From VFMC01 sp039796935 (GTDB taxonomy: Bacteria; Actinomycetota; Acidimicrobiia; Acidimicrobiales; Ilumatobacteraceae): a stretch of DNA of 22,006 nt. The DNA lies in assembly GCA_039796935.1 (NCBI GenBank), contig JBDKIV010000225.1, positions 1 through 22,006 of the forward strand, in the 5' to 3' direction. Shown here piece after piece: positions 7,701-13,969 of this stretch (within the stretch, counting starts at the first letter, position 1; every line of letters begins with the position of its first letter). A program made the position numbers and the translations under genes. Below the pieces are notes generated by a model, which saw only the letters and a program-made list of their open reading frames with translations, searched no databases and was not told the DNA's origin.

Positions 7701-10652
7701 ATGACGATGCAGGACGACGCCGGTGGCGGCAAGCTCAACGTCGACGATGTCAACCTGTCTCTCCAGGGACTCACCCAGACCCTCCCCTGGAGCACGTTCT
7801 CGAGCAACAACTCGTTCGTGTCCACCGGTGTCTGGAGCGATCCGGCCCAGGCGCGTACGGGTGACAACTACCTCGCCGCACAGGTGTCGAACTTCGGCGA
7901 TGTGGTGTATCTCGACATGCCGTCGTCATCCACCATCACGCCCGGCTCGGTGTGGGTCGCGTCGGCATGGGTGCGCACCACCTCCGGCACGATGACCGGG
8001 AGCATGGGCTTGTGGGGACTCGGCGGCACGAACGAGTCCCAGTTCGCGCCGTACGGCTTCACGGCCACCACCACATGGCAGCAGTTCTTCACGACGCTGA
8101 CGGTCGTCAACGCCAATCACACCCACTTCCGTGTGGAGTTCGACATTGCCACCACCGGCAAGCAACTGCTGATCGACGACGTGGAACTGGTGCCGATGGA
8201 GACCTGGACGCTCAACCAGCCATCGGGCGTGAACGTGCACCAGCTGCAGGTGAACGATCCGAGCAACGCGGCATCGGGTCCCGGCCATCTCCGGGTGATC
8301 AGCACCGGCGCCAACGGAGGTGTCGGTGCTACGTCGAACACGACGGTCACACAGGGCAGTACCTACGTGATGGAGGGGTACGTCCGGTCGCTCACCGGCT
8401 CGAACGTCAACGGCTCGTTCACGCTGACGGCGTCGGGCAGCGGTGCGACCAACAGCACGTCCGCGTCGTTCACCGCGACGAACGAGTGGCAGTACGTCGT
8501 GGTCAACCTGACGGCGGCGAACAACAACACCCAACTCCGTGGCGATGTGCTGCTCGGCTCCGCTGGCGACATCGCCGTGGATCAGATCAGCATCTACCCC
8601 GACATCATCGCTCAAGCAGATCCCTGGATCGCCGACAGCGGTGTCACCGCCACCGTGAAAGACAAACCAGACCTGGCACACGACGGCAACGGTCTCATGA
8701 TGATGCAGGCCTCCACATCGGGCACAGGCATCCGGCACGACGTCACGACCAATCCGTCCCAGAACTCGGTCTGGGACGTGACGGCATGGGTTCGTTCGTC
8801 GGACGGCACGCCCATCAGCGGGAAGGTGCAGCTCTCTGCCACCGGTGGCTCATCGGCCACGCAGACGGTAGAGCAACCTTTCACCACCGACGGCGCCGGC
8901 TGGCAGTTGGTGACCTTCCGCATGACCGTGGCGAACTCCGGTCGCACGATGTTGGGGGCCAAGGTGGTGCTCACCACCACCGGTCGCACCCTGTACGTCG
9001 ACGACATCATCGTGCAGCAAGCCGGACCGTGGACGGCGGGCGGCTCGGCCACCATTGCGCAGACCGGCGACGCGGACGGTGCCGAATCCGGCAGCGGCTA
9101 TCTGAAGGTCACCAAGAACTCGATCGACGACGCCTGGACCGAGCGGACCACATCGGGAACGGTGGGGCAGGACACCACGCAGATCGTGCAGGTCTGGGTG
9201 CGATCCGTCAGAGGTGATGCGGTGCGTGGTCGGGTGACTCTCACGGCTCAAGGCGGCTCGGCGCCCGCCAGTACCAGCACCACGAACTTCACCGCGGACG
9301 GCACCTGGCAGAAGGTCTCGGCTTCCGTCGTCGTGGCAGGAAGCAGCCAGGCGGCACTCCTCACACGCGTCTATGTCGACACCGAGGGTGCGCCGCTCGC
9401 CATCGACACGGTGACGATCGGGCAAGCTCCGCTCGACCAGGATCCCGACGGCGTCACAGAACCGCTCCCCCATCCCGAACGCGGCTACACCTACCTGTGG
9501 GACGACGCCTTCGGCATCCCCGGCGCACATCTGTGGGCACTGACGGCCCAGATCCAGGTGACACCGAGTGGAGCCGGTCTGGGTGTCGGGGGAACGCTGT
9601 ACTTCGACCCGTCGAAGATGCCGTCGATCCTCGTGGGCAACGACTGGTTGAAGGCCGACATGACCCTCAACATCAGTCGAACCGATCCCTGTCTCGCCTT
9701 CGGCTTCGACGCCACCGACAGCGACGTCGCCGTCCAGATCGACGGCGGGGTCTTCAGCACGAAACAGTTCCAGATCAGTTTCGCGCCACGCGGCTGCGAG
9801 GTGGGCGACTACGTCGTGCCGCAGGGGGCCTCGATCGGCTTCAACACACAGTTGGGCGACGCCAACTTCTTCTTGAACCTGTCGATCACCAAGGGTGACG
9901 AGGGTCCCGAGTTCCACTCCGCCATCGGTCTCAGCAACCTCAGCTTCGGTGGCTTCACCTACAACCAGATGGAACTCAAGATCGACGTCACCACGACGTC
10001 GCAGGAGACGAGCTTCATCGGTGATTTCGAACTACCGATGGGCAAGTTCTACGGAGCCTTCGACCTGGAGACGTCGACCGACGGGATCAGGTCCACCGGA
10101 CAGGTGAACATCACCGACTGGCAGATGGCTGGCGGCACCTTCGACGTGTCGTCGTTCAACTACTACCAGGACATGAACGTCCCCACCGGCGGGTGTGGAT
10201 CGTTCAACAGCGAGTCCAGTGGACAGATGTCCCTCGGCAGCAAGAACTACGCGTTCACCGGCATCATCAACATGAGTTGTGGTGAACTGCGAGTGCTGCA
10301 CTTCGGTTTTCAGTACTGGAAGGGCGGGGTGTCGTTCGCCTACTCGATCGACTACGACTCGACGAGCAAGGTGCTGGCCGGCAATCTGCGGTTCGAGTTC
10401 GATCGAAGGGTTTCGTGGAAGTACTTCGGCATCCGTCGTACGCGCCATCCGAAGTTCATGATCAACCTCGCCTTCCGAATGCCGGTCGACAACCCGAGTG
10501 CGGCATCACTCACGCTCGCGGGCAGTGTCTCGGTGTCCGGAGGCAGCGGACGGGTCGACTGCGCGTTCGGTGGTTCCAACTCCGACGACGGGTGCTCGCT
10601 GCAGGTGACGATCAACGTCTTCGGTGGCACGAGTTACAGCAGTACGTGGTGA
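1761..10652 (+). CDS. Giant secreted multi-module glycan-binding-like protein
   Basis: About 2963 residues. The ATG at 1761 is preferred to a GTG at 1755 because AGGGAG ends six bases before it. Residues 1 to about 32 are a signal peptide (R-R-T-F-A-L-L-L-I-A-V then small residues). Approximate order: 35-957 long beta-rich region of alternating strands with few Cys; 959-1058 eight tandem 'GDFE'-type strands; 1051-1200 CBM4/9-like module; 1214-1413 LamG-like module; 1415-1540 and 1541-1684 CBM-like modules; 1685-1888 second LamG-like module; 1889-2557 five CBM-like modules of 120-140 residues, each with a Y/W-x-x-x-A-W-V-R core strand and a closing D-D or D-x strand; 2558-2963 beta-rich region. 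I see no catalytic domain, no LPXTG signal and no C-terminal membrane helix, so it is probably secreted or held non-covalently. A polysaccharide-binding surface or matrix protein is the likely role, by inference from CBM4/9 and LamG folds. It is probably under the divergent TetR repressor. Confidence 0.93.
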   Translation: MTTIKVGVLTRRTFALLLIAVGASLSVAGLTSASEEAEPLVPSPSSPSAPRPFWQHVALGTESPALVRVAADGPMLDIRQLVRTSTRRATTPAASASRRVRLDGPGELVLEGRLVLRSAGNWTVLIDRVSGNLAGVRPGSATGSLRSVNGVVTSDVRIDLPAHPPVAPRWHQRAAVDVSYDASGDLVGRVSVLTRSGPDAIALTGRVGADGSYRLDATGGVSFAGTRVPLAGVYHAAPGRAPRWNITGSAPSGELAGTPVRTIELALAHDRPGITGQAMLLLDADATGSDATRLGVPTTIDYTAAQRWTLTAVTSDIADTSSSRVPGLTIRGSGVSGQLMSRAGSITWSLDAPITLDTNGFAFTGRVKFVGASRSVLLVEGGSGSILGGPATSMSGAISLRRSSLYGTIRVAGRGSLGIELPRGWDNTASLRMGFAERNGALSTTVDVDYRLIRGRSNIKLTGRIVPGRPFELQVGGQATLHETAIPFRGTYRSAGFMVNGTPLTAPDYDIRGDIATANGGMGVRIPGGARFIGGELGLTRPVPVPPAAVMQAEKLNLASNEVTMSGTTTMQLADNNTFTLTMTTVYVDEDNWTATATTSGGYPFSPVNMTNLTIDPNTFRGTVSETAGVVSWNMTIDSVVWNDVTTGVTIETGFVMSNECPLEQNCPPADPDNVFIGFTNAALTFPSPVPFMSAEGAFLTDGSWARFNAYPDDVTFNGIGMTNTSLTMWKGSRSDEFSADLEMPDLSSQNNGFGVEFCGTFTVPIPDVTTLETGGCTEWTPDGIVIAQINTDGDVDSQPSNGVDLTSTTIDGFAWTDLSAAVLGFQPEVVMNGVELALEQDLNQLTATMVVPGALMKATGGPSVETALTATGWYSDGDFSLDATIPVNMRSGGFTLESVSVHIGKESRTFSLGLGADATVSMGGNHFPVTAYVGVAAGGGNSEIVVRVSAKGAVSADSSGGFDQPSFLPTGNFEPEDSDVVDGTFDAKQSRSQVPDGGFENASDGGNLLSNSQFENGISANMVTNGDFEDGTTTNLLGNADLEATDVVPNGDFERGDLGYWGLFAPYSGTIVTDSSPSNPGSKAVSVKNNSSNDSYASGLYQVISYVPIDNGKYEVSVWAKSTNGAQFRVYVSLQGQGPGCPAPPNNADSSQAFTTTTSWKQFTFPVTGTGCHAHWQIFLNPIGIGNTVTFDDMQLTTISLPGNAATVNVPNQPIPQVVQTFEADAGVSTNGGSYFYDNAVGNPGRSLASTGSNGAFNFGTNSWGTVPGNFDMSYDVFFPNSGARDLSHFGFWLSGSAGSQSGFAFRMQSATGNNADSGFWTASNGSTGSRLSQPSFGRVDRNTWYTVRLYTTTSGTTSYANAEVRKSSDGSVVWTAYNVVLPTGNRSGVFGEVKGGGASEGHRYDNIRITSGVYGLPGVFRGSAARSGAQFVSTVPGTGNWELSSSTQETPDVGAVYTYSAWVRSGGSNFTAQIGLDTVGGVYESNTATINVTSAWQRFSVSLLVSHGGHTDLRPFLRNLGLNGNTEVKIDDQLLQKVNRWNTAPYGGCSTTNRAMWVDQDTSSARSGSGGISLVDYAGCGQMFYQDLTQPLQQNGTYTLSGWFRSTSPVTVQINLEAFGGTYQAGTRAVFTTSSTWTQYTFPMRLNNSNNTTMRVRLDIREGSAGRVLQVDDITLVPTNVTVPQVPEDQWGTSVMPFDTMPTTSAISGNVSIVSDFGNPGNSLRSDGRGPFWYFGGPSFGSVSGDFDVSTDLYFTDSTARDIANLGFWITNPGSAPTGYMFRAQTINGESGFYSVNNGSWTRLSGNADGPLDANTWYRVRLTAVGSSVTGIVTRLRDNAVVSSRTLTMPPGNRSGVFGQVGDGAGSSTGHRWDNFTIYQGDTAAVWNDQPNAYSGSGYMQLDGSAGTGRAARTVAVNAVSGQTYTASAWVRAASGSATGRITLAAGSLNASTSFTATGSWQQVSVDLPLTASSSTLTMTMQDDAGGGKLNVDDVNLSLQGLTQTLPWSTFSSNNSFVSTGVWSDPAQARTGDNYLAAQVSNFGDVVYLDMPSSSTITPGSVWVASAWVRTTSGTMTGSMGLWGLGGTNESQFAPYGFTATTTWQQFFTTLTVVNANHTHFRVEFDIATTGKQLLIDDVELVPMETWTLNQPSGVNVHQLQVNDPSNAASGPGHLRVISTGANGGVGATSNTTVTQGSTYVMEGYVRSLTGSNVNGSFTLTASGSGATNSTSASFTATNEWQYVVVNLTAANNNTQLRGDVLLGSAGDIAVDQISIYPDIIAQADPWIADSGVTATVKDKPDLAHDGNGLMMMQASTSGTGIRHDVTTNPSQNSVWDVTAWVRSSDGTPISGKVQLSATGGSSATQTVEQPFTTDGAGWQLVTFRMTVANSGRTMLGAKVVLTTTGRTLYVDDIIVQQAGPWTAGGSATIAQTGDADGAESGSGYLKVTKNSIDDAWTERTTSGTVGQDTTQIVQVWVRSVRGDAVRGRVTLTAQGGSAPASTSTTNFTADGTWQKVSASVVVAGSSQAALLTRVYVDTEGAPLAIDTVTIGQAPLDQDPDGVTEPLPHPERGYTYLWDDAFGIPGAHLWALTAQIQVTPSGAGLGVGGTLYFDPSKMPSILVGNDWLKADMTLNISRTDPCLAFGFDATDSDVAVQIDGGVFSTKQFQISFAPRGCEVGDYVVPQGASIGFNTQLGDANFFLNLSITKGDEGPEFHSAIGLSNLSFGGFTYNQMELKIDVTTTSQETSFIGDFELPMGKFYGAFDLETSTDGIRSTGQVNITDWQMAGGTFDVSSFNYYQDMNVPTGGCGSFNSESSGQMSLGSKNYAFTGIINMSCGELRVLHFGFQYWKGGVSFAYSIDYDSTSKVLAGNLRFEFDRRVSWKYFGIRRTRHPKFMINLAFRMPVDNPSAASLTLAGSVSVSGGSGRVDCAFGGSNSDDGCSLQVTINVFGGTSYSSTW
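4635..4934 (+). repeat. Eight tandem 'NGDFE' strand repeats inside the giant gene
   Basis: Residues 959-1058 of the giant protein contain eight successive versions of the first strand of a CBM4/9 module: GGFDQPS, TGNFEPED, DGTFDAKQ, DGGFENAS, NSQFENGI, NGDFEDGT, NADLEATD and NGDFERGD. The Phe/Leu positions are 11, 12, 14, 15, 14, 14 and 11 residues apart. Only the last is followed by a full module (G-Y-W-G-L-F and onwards). The first seven look like module starts with no body. Confidence 0.8.
5391..6002 (+). repeat. LamG-like module 1 of the giant protein
   Basis: This encodes about 200 residues of a concanavalin-like beta sandwich. It shares many landmarks with the segment at 6814-7425: G-N-P-G-x-S-L, G-x-F-D-x-S, A-R-D then F-G-F-W, N-T-W-Y-x-V-R-L, G-N-R-S-G-V-F-G, and G-H-R-x-D-N. 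The close match indicates an internal duplication. Confidence 0.6.
6814..7425 (+). repeat. LamG-like module 2 of the giant protein
   Basis: This is the second copy of the approximately 200-residue module at 5391-6002, with the same landmarks in the same order. Two CBM-like modules (6003-6813) separate the copies. Two related folds may bind the same class of ligand; the ligand is not visible from sequence. Confidence 0.6.
7425..9431 (+). repeat. Five tandem CBM4/9-like modules of the giant protein
   Basis: Five consecutive 120-140 residue modules begin at or close to Trp 1889, 2010, 2149, 2289 and 2424. Each carries a central strand of the type A-W-V-R-x-x-x-G, a T-x-x-W-Q-x-V strand and a closing strand such as N-V-D-D-V, L-I-D-D-V, Y-V-D-D-I or A-I-D-T-V. 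The pattern fits CBM4/9-like beta sandwiches. Divergence between copies shows the array is old. Confidence 0.65.
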
Positions 10653-10767
10653 CCCGGGTGGCCCCCAGCACACAACGTTGAGTCAACAGCACCAACGCGA
10701 TCGACGCCCCCGCAGGCTGACAGCGGCCTCCTGGCCGACCAACACCCCCAACCCAGGACGTGTCACC

Positions 10768-10793
10768 CTTGACGCGCCGCGAAGCGCGTCAAG
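10768..10793. terminator. Hairpin after the giant gene
   Basis: A perfect 9-bp stem, CTTGACGCG (10768-10776) and CGCGTCAAG (10785-10793), encloses an 8-base loop 115 bases after the giant gene's stop. No T-run follows, so it may be a transcript 3' end or a regulatory element for the small ORF starting at 10845. Confidence 0.4.
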
Positions 10794-10844
10794 GCCGTCC
10801 AGACGTACTTGCTCGAAGTTGCATTCCTCGGCGAGGGACACTCC

Positions 10845-11078
10845 ATGCAGACCGCAGTTCTGCGTTCGGGCGCGACCGCGGAGCATCACCGTCGCCGCAA
10901 CATACTCATTGTGTCCGCGCCCAAGAAGGAATGGACCAGGCCGAACCTGATGCTGCTGGGAACACCCCAGGGAGTGGCGGGGGGCCAGATCACAGCTGCC
11001 AACGAAGCCACCGTTGGAAACCGGGCAGGGAACTACGACCCAGCGAACTACGACCCCTCGGGCGCTCTTGCCGGGTGA
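10845..11078 (+). CDS. Small ORF resembling an orphan RiPP (lasso-like) precursor
   Basis: A 77-residue ORF from an ATG at 10845, with GCGAGGGA six bases upstream. In-frame TTG (10809) and GTG (10911, just before S-A-P-K-K-E-W) are other possible starts. Residues 27-38 read K-K-E-W-T-R-P-N-L-M-L-L, close to the K-K-x-Y/W-x-x-P-x-L leader motif of lasso and related RiPP precursors. The C-terminus has Thr56-Val57-Gly58 and Asp65, that is, Thr at the penultimate leader position, Gly1 and Asp8, which fits an 8-residue macrolactam with a 20-residue core. The tail contains the repeat N-Y-D-P-A then N-Y-D-P-S. Against this, the Trp-to-Thr spacing (26) is longer than usual for lasso leaders, and no RRE, protease or cyclase gene is in the window. 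It could be an orphan precursor left by rearrangement or an unrelated small protein. Confidence 0.45.
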   Translation: MQTAVLRSGATAEHHRRRNILIVSAPKKEWTRPNLMLLGTPQGVAGGQITAANEATVGNRAGNYDPANYDPSGALAG

Positions 11079-11307
11079 CGGCACGGCGGTTGACGCTCAT
11101 CGTGCGGAATCGAGCGGGACGGTAGCGACGCGCATCAGGCCCACAAGTCGCTGAGTGAACCGCCGAATCGTCTCGCTGCCGAGACGGTCCCGACGAACTC
11201 AGGACATCAGGCAACTGGTCAGCTGTGCGACGTCGAAGGGATGGACCTCGTCCGATGGAACCCACCTCCGAGCCTGCGCGAGGTCGGAGTGGCCGAACTC
11301 CCGATCG
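11079..11307. other. Apparently non-coding spacer with a small hairpin
   Basis: I see no convincing gene here. The only structure is a perfect 7-bp stem, CGTCTCG (11169-11175) and CGAGACG (11180-11186), with loop CTGC and no T-run. The spacer separates the RiPP-like ORF from the tail of the broken minus-strand gene. Confidence 0.4.
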
Positions 11308-11752
11308 TCAGTTGAACAGGCTGATGATGTAGTTCTGGAAGAGCTGCTGCTCGATCGGGTTCTCCTGCGCGATGCTCACCGGAGTTGTGGGCGATCGACT
11401 GCTCCAGCTCGAACGAGTACTGCTTGGTGACGAGCTTCTGCGTGCTCTGTCGCTGCGCGACCTGCTCGACCGACTCCGACGACACCGACTTGTACGACAC
11501 CGTCTTCGCCACGGTCTTGAACGTCGGCGCTGCACCCGGCGAGTACGACGTGTCGAAGTAGGCGACCTGCGCCATGAGGTCATCGGCGGGTCGGGCCCGA
11601 ACGAACGCCACGCGATCACCCGCCGTCTTGAAGTGCTTCCACTCCCGCAGGGGGCCGGCGTTCGCGACCAGCTGCATGTAGGTGTCGTTGATCTCCCGGA
11701 GCTGGGAATCGAGTTTCCTGACGGCGCTCGCGGTCCGTAGAGCGTTCGACAA
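11308..11752 (-). pseudogene. 5'-truncated, frameshifted gene of unknown function
   Basis: On the minus strand a protein-like reading starts abruptly near 11752 with N-A-L-R-T-A-S-A-V-R-K-L-D-S-Q-L-R-E-I-N-D. It continues through V-A-F-V-R-A-R-P-A-D-D-L-M-A-Q-V-A-Y-F-D-T and a Ser/Val/Gln-rich helical stretch to S-F-E-L-E-Q-S-I-A-H-N. At about 11379-11392 the sense jumps to another frame (P-V-S-I-A-Q-E-N-P-I-E-Q-Q-L-F) and ends S-L-F-N at a TGA at 11308-11310. The beginning of the gene is missing at the point where the P450 remnant starts on the other strand. I do not recognise the family. The evidence for decay is the sharp frame change and the absence of a start. Confidence 0.6.
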
Positions 11753-12262
11753 GCCGCCGGCAACGAGACCACCCGAACAGCGCTCGCCCATGCGGTGCTG
11801 GCACTCAGCGAGCACGACGATCAGCGCGCGCTCCTCCTCCAGGACATCGACGGGGTGCTCCCCACGGCCGTCGAGGAGATCGTCCGATACTCGTCGCCGG
11901 TCATCCACTTCCGACGGACCGTCACCCAGGACGGTGTCCGGCTGGGCGGACACACGTTCAACACCGGCGACAAGGTCGTCCTCTACTACGGAGCCGCGAA
12001 CCGGGACCCCGAGGTGTTCACCGACCCGGACCGCTTCGACGTCACCCGAGACCCGAACCCGCACATCGGCTACGGAGGGCCGGGTCCGCACTTCTGCCTC
12101 GGCGCCCACCTCGCACGTCGCGAGCTCACCGTGACGCTCCGCGAACTGTTCACGCGCCTGCCCGACCTCCGGGTGACCGGTGAGCCCGATCGGCTGCGCT
12201 CCGACTTCGTCAACGGGATCAAGCATCTCCCCGTCACCTTCACACCGGAACGAAGCGCATGA
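11753..12262 (+). pseudogene. Cytochrome P450, C-terminal part only
   Basis: The frame holds about 170 residues of an expected 400 or so. It begins at the I-helix oxygen-binding motif A-G-N-E-T-T-R. It then has the K-helix E-E-I-V-R (ExxR), the R-R-T-V strand, the D-P-D-R-F-D meander and the heme loop G-Y-G-G-P-G-P-H-F-C-L-G-A with its Cys ligand, ending with a G-I-K-x-L-P-V strand seen in CYP124/125/142-like enzymes. An in-frame TAG lies at 11738-11740, and everything before the I helix is absent, so no working enzyme can be made. The reading frame from the break to the stop is intact, suggesting recent truncation. Its stop overlaps the ATG of the SnoaL-like gene by four bases, so the two were an operon. 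Confidence 0.85.
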
Positions 12263-12642
12263 ACCCGCACCACGACGCCGAGTCGGTGATGGACGCGTTC
12301 GGTGCCGCGTTCGAAGCCGGCGACATCGCAGCGCTGGAGTCGCTCTACGCCCCCGACGCAGTGGTCTGGCACAACCACGACGACATCGCGACGCCGGTGG
12401 CGCACAACCTCCTCGTGCTCGACTGGATCGTGCAGCACACGGCGAGCCGCTCGTATCAAGCGGTGCGTCGCTGGTTCGACGGCGACAGCGTCGTCGAGCA
12501 GCACGTCGTCGTCATGACCACCCGCAGCGGGGAAGAGATTCGCTGTCCCGCGTGCCTCATCGTGCAGATCAGCGGTCACCGCATCTCGCGCTTCGACGAA
12601 TCCATCGACCCCGCCCCCTTCGCCCGCCTCGCCACGGGCTGA
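12259..12642 (+). CDS. SnoaL-like / NTF2-fold protein
   Basis: A 127-residue protein with the layout of SnoaL/ketosteroid-isomerase-like proteins: an N-terminal helix (A-E-S-V-M-D-A-F-G-A-A-F-E-A-G-D), the landmark L-Y-A-P-D-A-V-V-W-H-N at about residues 29-39, then V-R-R-W-F-D-G-D and paired strands V-V-E-Q-H-V-V-V and L-I-V-Q-I-S-G-H-R-I-S-R-F-D-E. This fold binds or turns over small hydrophobic or polyketide-like ligands; many members have no known reaction. The ATG overlaps the P450 stop (ATGA), so translation was coupled to the P450 and may now be weaker. With P450 and DoxX neighbours it suggests a former small oxidative catabolic operon. Confidence 0.85.
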   Translation: MNPHHDAESVMDAFGAAFEAGDIAALESLYAPDAVVWHNHDDIATPVAHNLLVLDWIVQHTASRSYQAVRRWFDGDSVVEQHVVVMTTRSGEEIRCPACLIVQISGHRISRFDESIDPAPFARLATG

Positions 12643-12665
12643 CCCACCGCACGACTGGAGCCCTC

Positions 12666-13013
12666 ATGTTCATCGCCACCGTCATCGTCTCCGTCCTCCT
12701 CGCCCTCGCCGCGATCGGGTCGGGCCTAGGCAAGTTGTCCAAGCATCCGAAGGCGATCGAACCGCTCCAGCACGTCGGAGTGCCCACATCGGCGGCACCG
12801 GCACTCGGCGCGCTCGAGGTGGCCGGAGGCATCGGTGTGCCGGCCGGTCTGTACTGGGCGCCCCTCGGTGTCGCCGCCGCCACAGGACTCGCCCTCTTCT
12901 TCCTGGGCGCAGTGATCGCCCATCTCCGGGCAGGCGATCGGGCCGTCCAGCCAGCCCTCGGACTGCTCGTGCTCAGCATCGCGGCATTGGTGCTGCGAGC
13001 CACCACGATGTGA
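12666..13013 (+). CDS. DoxX-family membrane protein
   Basis: A 115-residue integral membrane protein. Hydrophobic segments lie at about residues 2-20, 45-65, 67-88 and 94-112, the four-helix layout of DoxX-like proteins, with the family's G-x-G-K-L motif after helix 1 (G-S-G-L-G-K-L) and an A-L-E-V-A-G-G-I-G-V-P helix start. The ATG at 12666 is chosen because CTGGAG lies five bases before it; the same frame is open further upstream but overlaps the SnoaL-like gene. It follows that gene by 23 bases and is probably co-transcribed. DoxX-like proteins are linked to redox or quinone processes, but no activity can be assigned here. Confidence 0.82.
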   Translation: MFIATVIVSVLLALAAIGSGLGKLSKHPKAIEPLQHVGVPTSAAPALGALEVAGGIGVPAGLYWAPLGVAAATGLALFFLGAVIAHLRAGDRAVQPALGLLVLSIAALVLRATTM

Positions 13014-13091
13014 CCGGCGACGCGCGATCTCGCACGCTCCGAGAGCCCGCGAACACATCCGCTGCTCCGGGGAGAAGGTTCGGAAAACGGA

Positions 13092-13122
13092 AGAAGTCCC
13101 GGCCGAGTGGGCCGGGACTTCT
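13092..13122 (+). terminator. Strong hairpin after the DoxX gene
   Basis: A perfect 13-bp stem, AGAAGTCCCGGCC and GGCCGGGACTTCT, closes a 5-base loop 79 bases after the DoxX stop. The T-rich part is in the 3' arm rather than after it, as is common for actinobacterial terminators. It probably ends the SnoaL-DoxX transcript. Confidence 0.7.
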
Positions 13123-13151
13123 CTGAGTGGGGTGTTCGGGGAAATCATTCA

Positions 13152-13178
13152 CCCTGCTCAAAGGCCATGCGAGCAGGG
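13152..13178. repeat. Second hairpin in the spacer
   Basis: A perfect 8-bp inverted repeat, CCCTGCTC (13152-13159) and GAGCAGGG (13171-13178), with an 11-base loop lies 30 bases after the first hairpin. It may be a second terminator or part of a small structured RNA. Confidence 0.35.
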
Positions 13179-13571
13179 CTCTGTGTTGCGGTTTCACACT
13201 TCGATGCGACTCGTCGCCACACTCTTGCCAGAAATAGCCTCCTACGTGCGGTTATGTGCGCGCACCGATCGTCTGATGCGCCATCAGTCGACGAACTGCA
13301 TCATGGTCGGCGACGTGATCCCTTCGACGTGCGGGTGGTGGGCCTGCGGCTCTCGAGGATCCTCCCGGGGGCGTCGCCTGGGGCAGCATTCGAGCTCGAC
13401 GCACCAGCGGTCTCGGCGCTCGCGCGGTCGGGCTGCCGCGCCGGCCCACAGCCATCGAGGTCGCTTGCGGCGAGCGCCAGATCGTCGGCGCTCGCGCCGG
13501 CGCAGATGACGGCAACGACGGTTGGTGTCGTGGACACACCCTCAATGCGCCCTACCGCTCTCTCGGCACGG
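13179..13571. other. Non-coding spacer upstream of hipBA
   Basis: I see no convincing gene. A minus-strand frame from an ATG at 13537 begins plausibly (M-S-T-T-P-T-V-V-A-V-I-C-A-G-A-S-A-D-D) but soon turns into low-complexity Arg/Ser/Pro and stops at 13301. It may be a remnant of a gene once divergent from hipBA, or chance. Confidence 0.35.
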
Positions 13572-13619
13572 TGTATAGTATGCTGTTTATTACGCCTCTA
13601 ATGTATAGGAAGATATACA
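13572..13619 (+). promoter_or_regulatory. hipBA promoter/operator region with TGTATA repeats
   Basis: This AT-rich island lies 24-71 bases before the hipB ATG. TGTATA occurs at 13572 and again at 13602, exactly 30 bases (about three helical turns) apart. The second copy pairs with TATACA at 13614-13619 as a 6-bp inverted repeat with spacer GGAAGA. Autorepression by HipB is known for the family; that these are its sites is inference. Confidence 0.55.
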
Positions 13620-13642
13620 ACGGCAGGGGAGGAGACTGAGAG

Positions 13643-13969
13643 ATGGCACGCCACTACCTGAGGACAACCACTGATGCCGTGCGAGTGTTCGGGCTACAGC
13701 TCGCCGCAGCCCGACGGGAACAGCGCCGTACCAGCACAGAAGTCGCCGAACGTGCCGGGATCACCCGCGTGACACTCGCCCAGGTGGAACGCGGCGAACC
13801 TGGAGTAGCGATCGGCATCTACTTCGAGGTCGCCATGGTGCTCGCCGTCCCCCTCTTTGGGGCCGACAGCAGCGAACTCGCCGACCTTGCTGCGCGCAGC
13901 GAACGCGACCTCGCGCTGCTGCCGCGCCGGGTCCGTCGCCGGGCGGTGGTCATCGATGACAACTTCTGA
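13643..13969 (+). CDS. hipB: HipB-like XRE-family antitoxin/repressor
   Basis: A 108-residue DNA-binding protein. The XRE helix-turn-helix covers about residues 15-72, with the HTH at 31-55 (S-T-E-V-A-E-R-A-G-I-T-R-V-T-L-A-Q-V-E-R-G). The ATG at 13643 has GGAGGAG 10-15 bases upstream. The Arg-rich tail (P-R-R-V-R-R-R-A) could contact DNA or HipA. It overlaps the kinase gene by 14 bases and is its expected antitoxin: HipB proteins bind HipA and repress their own operon. The TGTATA repeats just upstream are the likely operator. The gene symbol rests on context and fold, not on close identity to E. coli HipB. Confidence 0.88.
   Translation: MARHYLRTTTDAVRVFGLQLAAARREQRRTSTEVAERAGITRVTLAQVERGEPGVAIGIYFEVAMVLAVPLFGADSSELADLAARSERDLALLPRRVRRRAVVIDDNF

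Noticed and set aside
11219..12226. A 335-codon minus-strand open frame across the rearranged region
   Set aside because: Its first half is antisense to the P450 remnant and only its second half carries protein-like sequence, so it is a chance join of a shadow and the broken gene at 11308-11752.
12180..12665. Upstream extension of the DoxX gene to give a 277-residue protein
   Set aside because: The extra N-terminus is antisense-like Arg/Pro-rich sequence overlapping the SnoaL-like gene, and a Shine-Dalgarno sequence supports the ATG at 12666.
13107..13601. A plus-strand 164-codon frame in the spacer before hipBA
   Set aside because: It starts inside the hairpin, is compositionally unlike a protein (Arg/Ser/Ala-rich, scattered Cys) and overlaps the AT-rich hipBA promoter.
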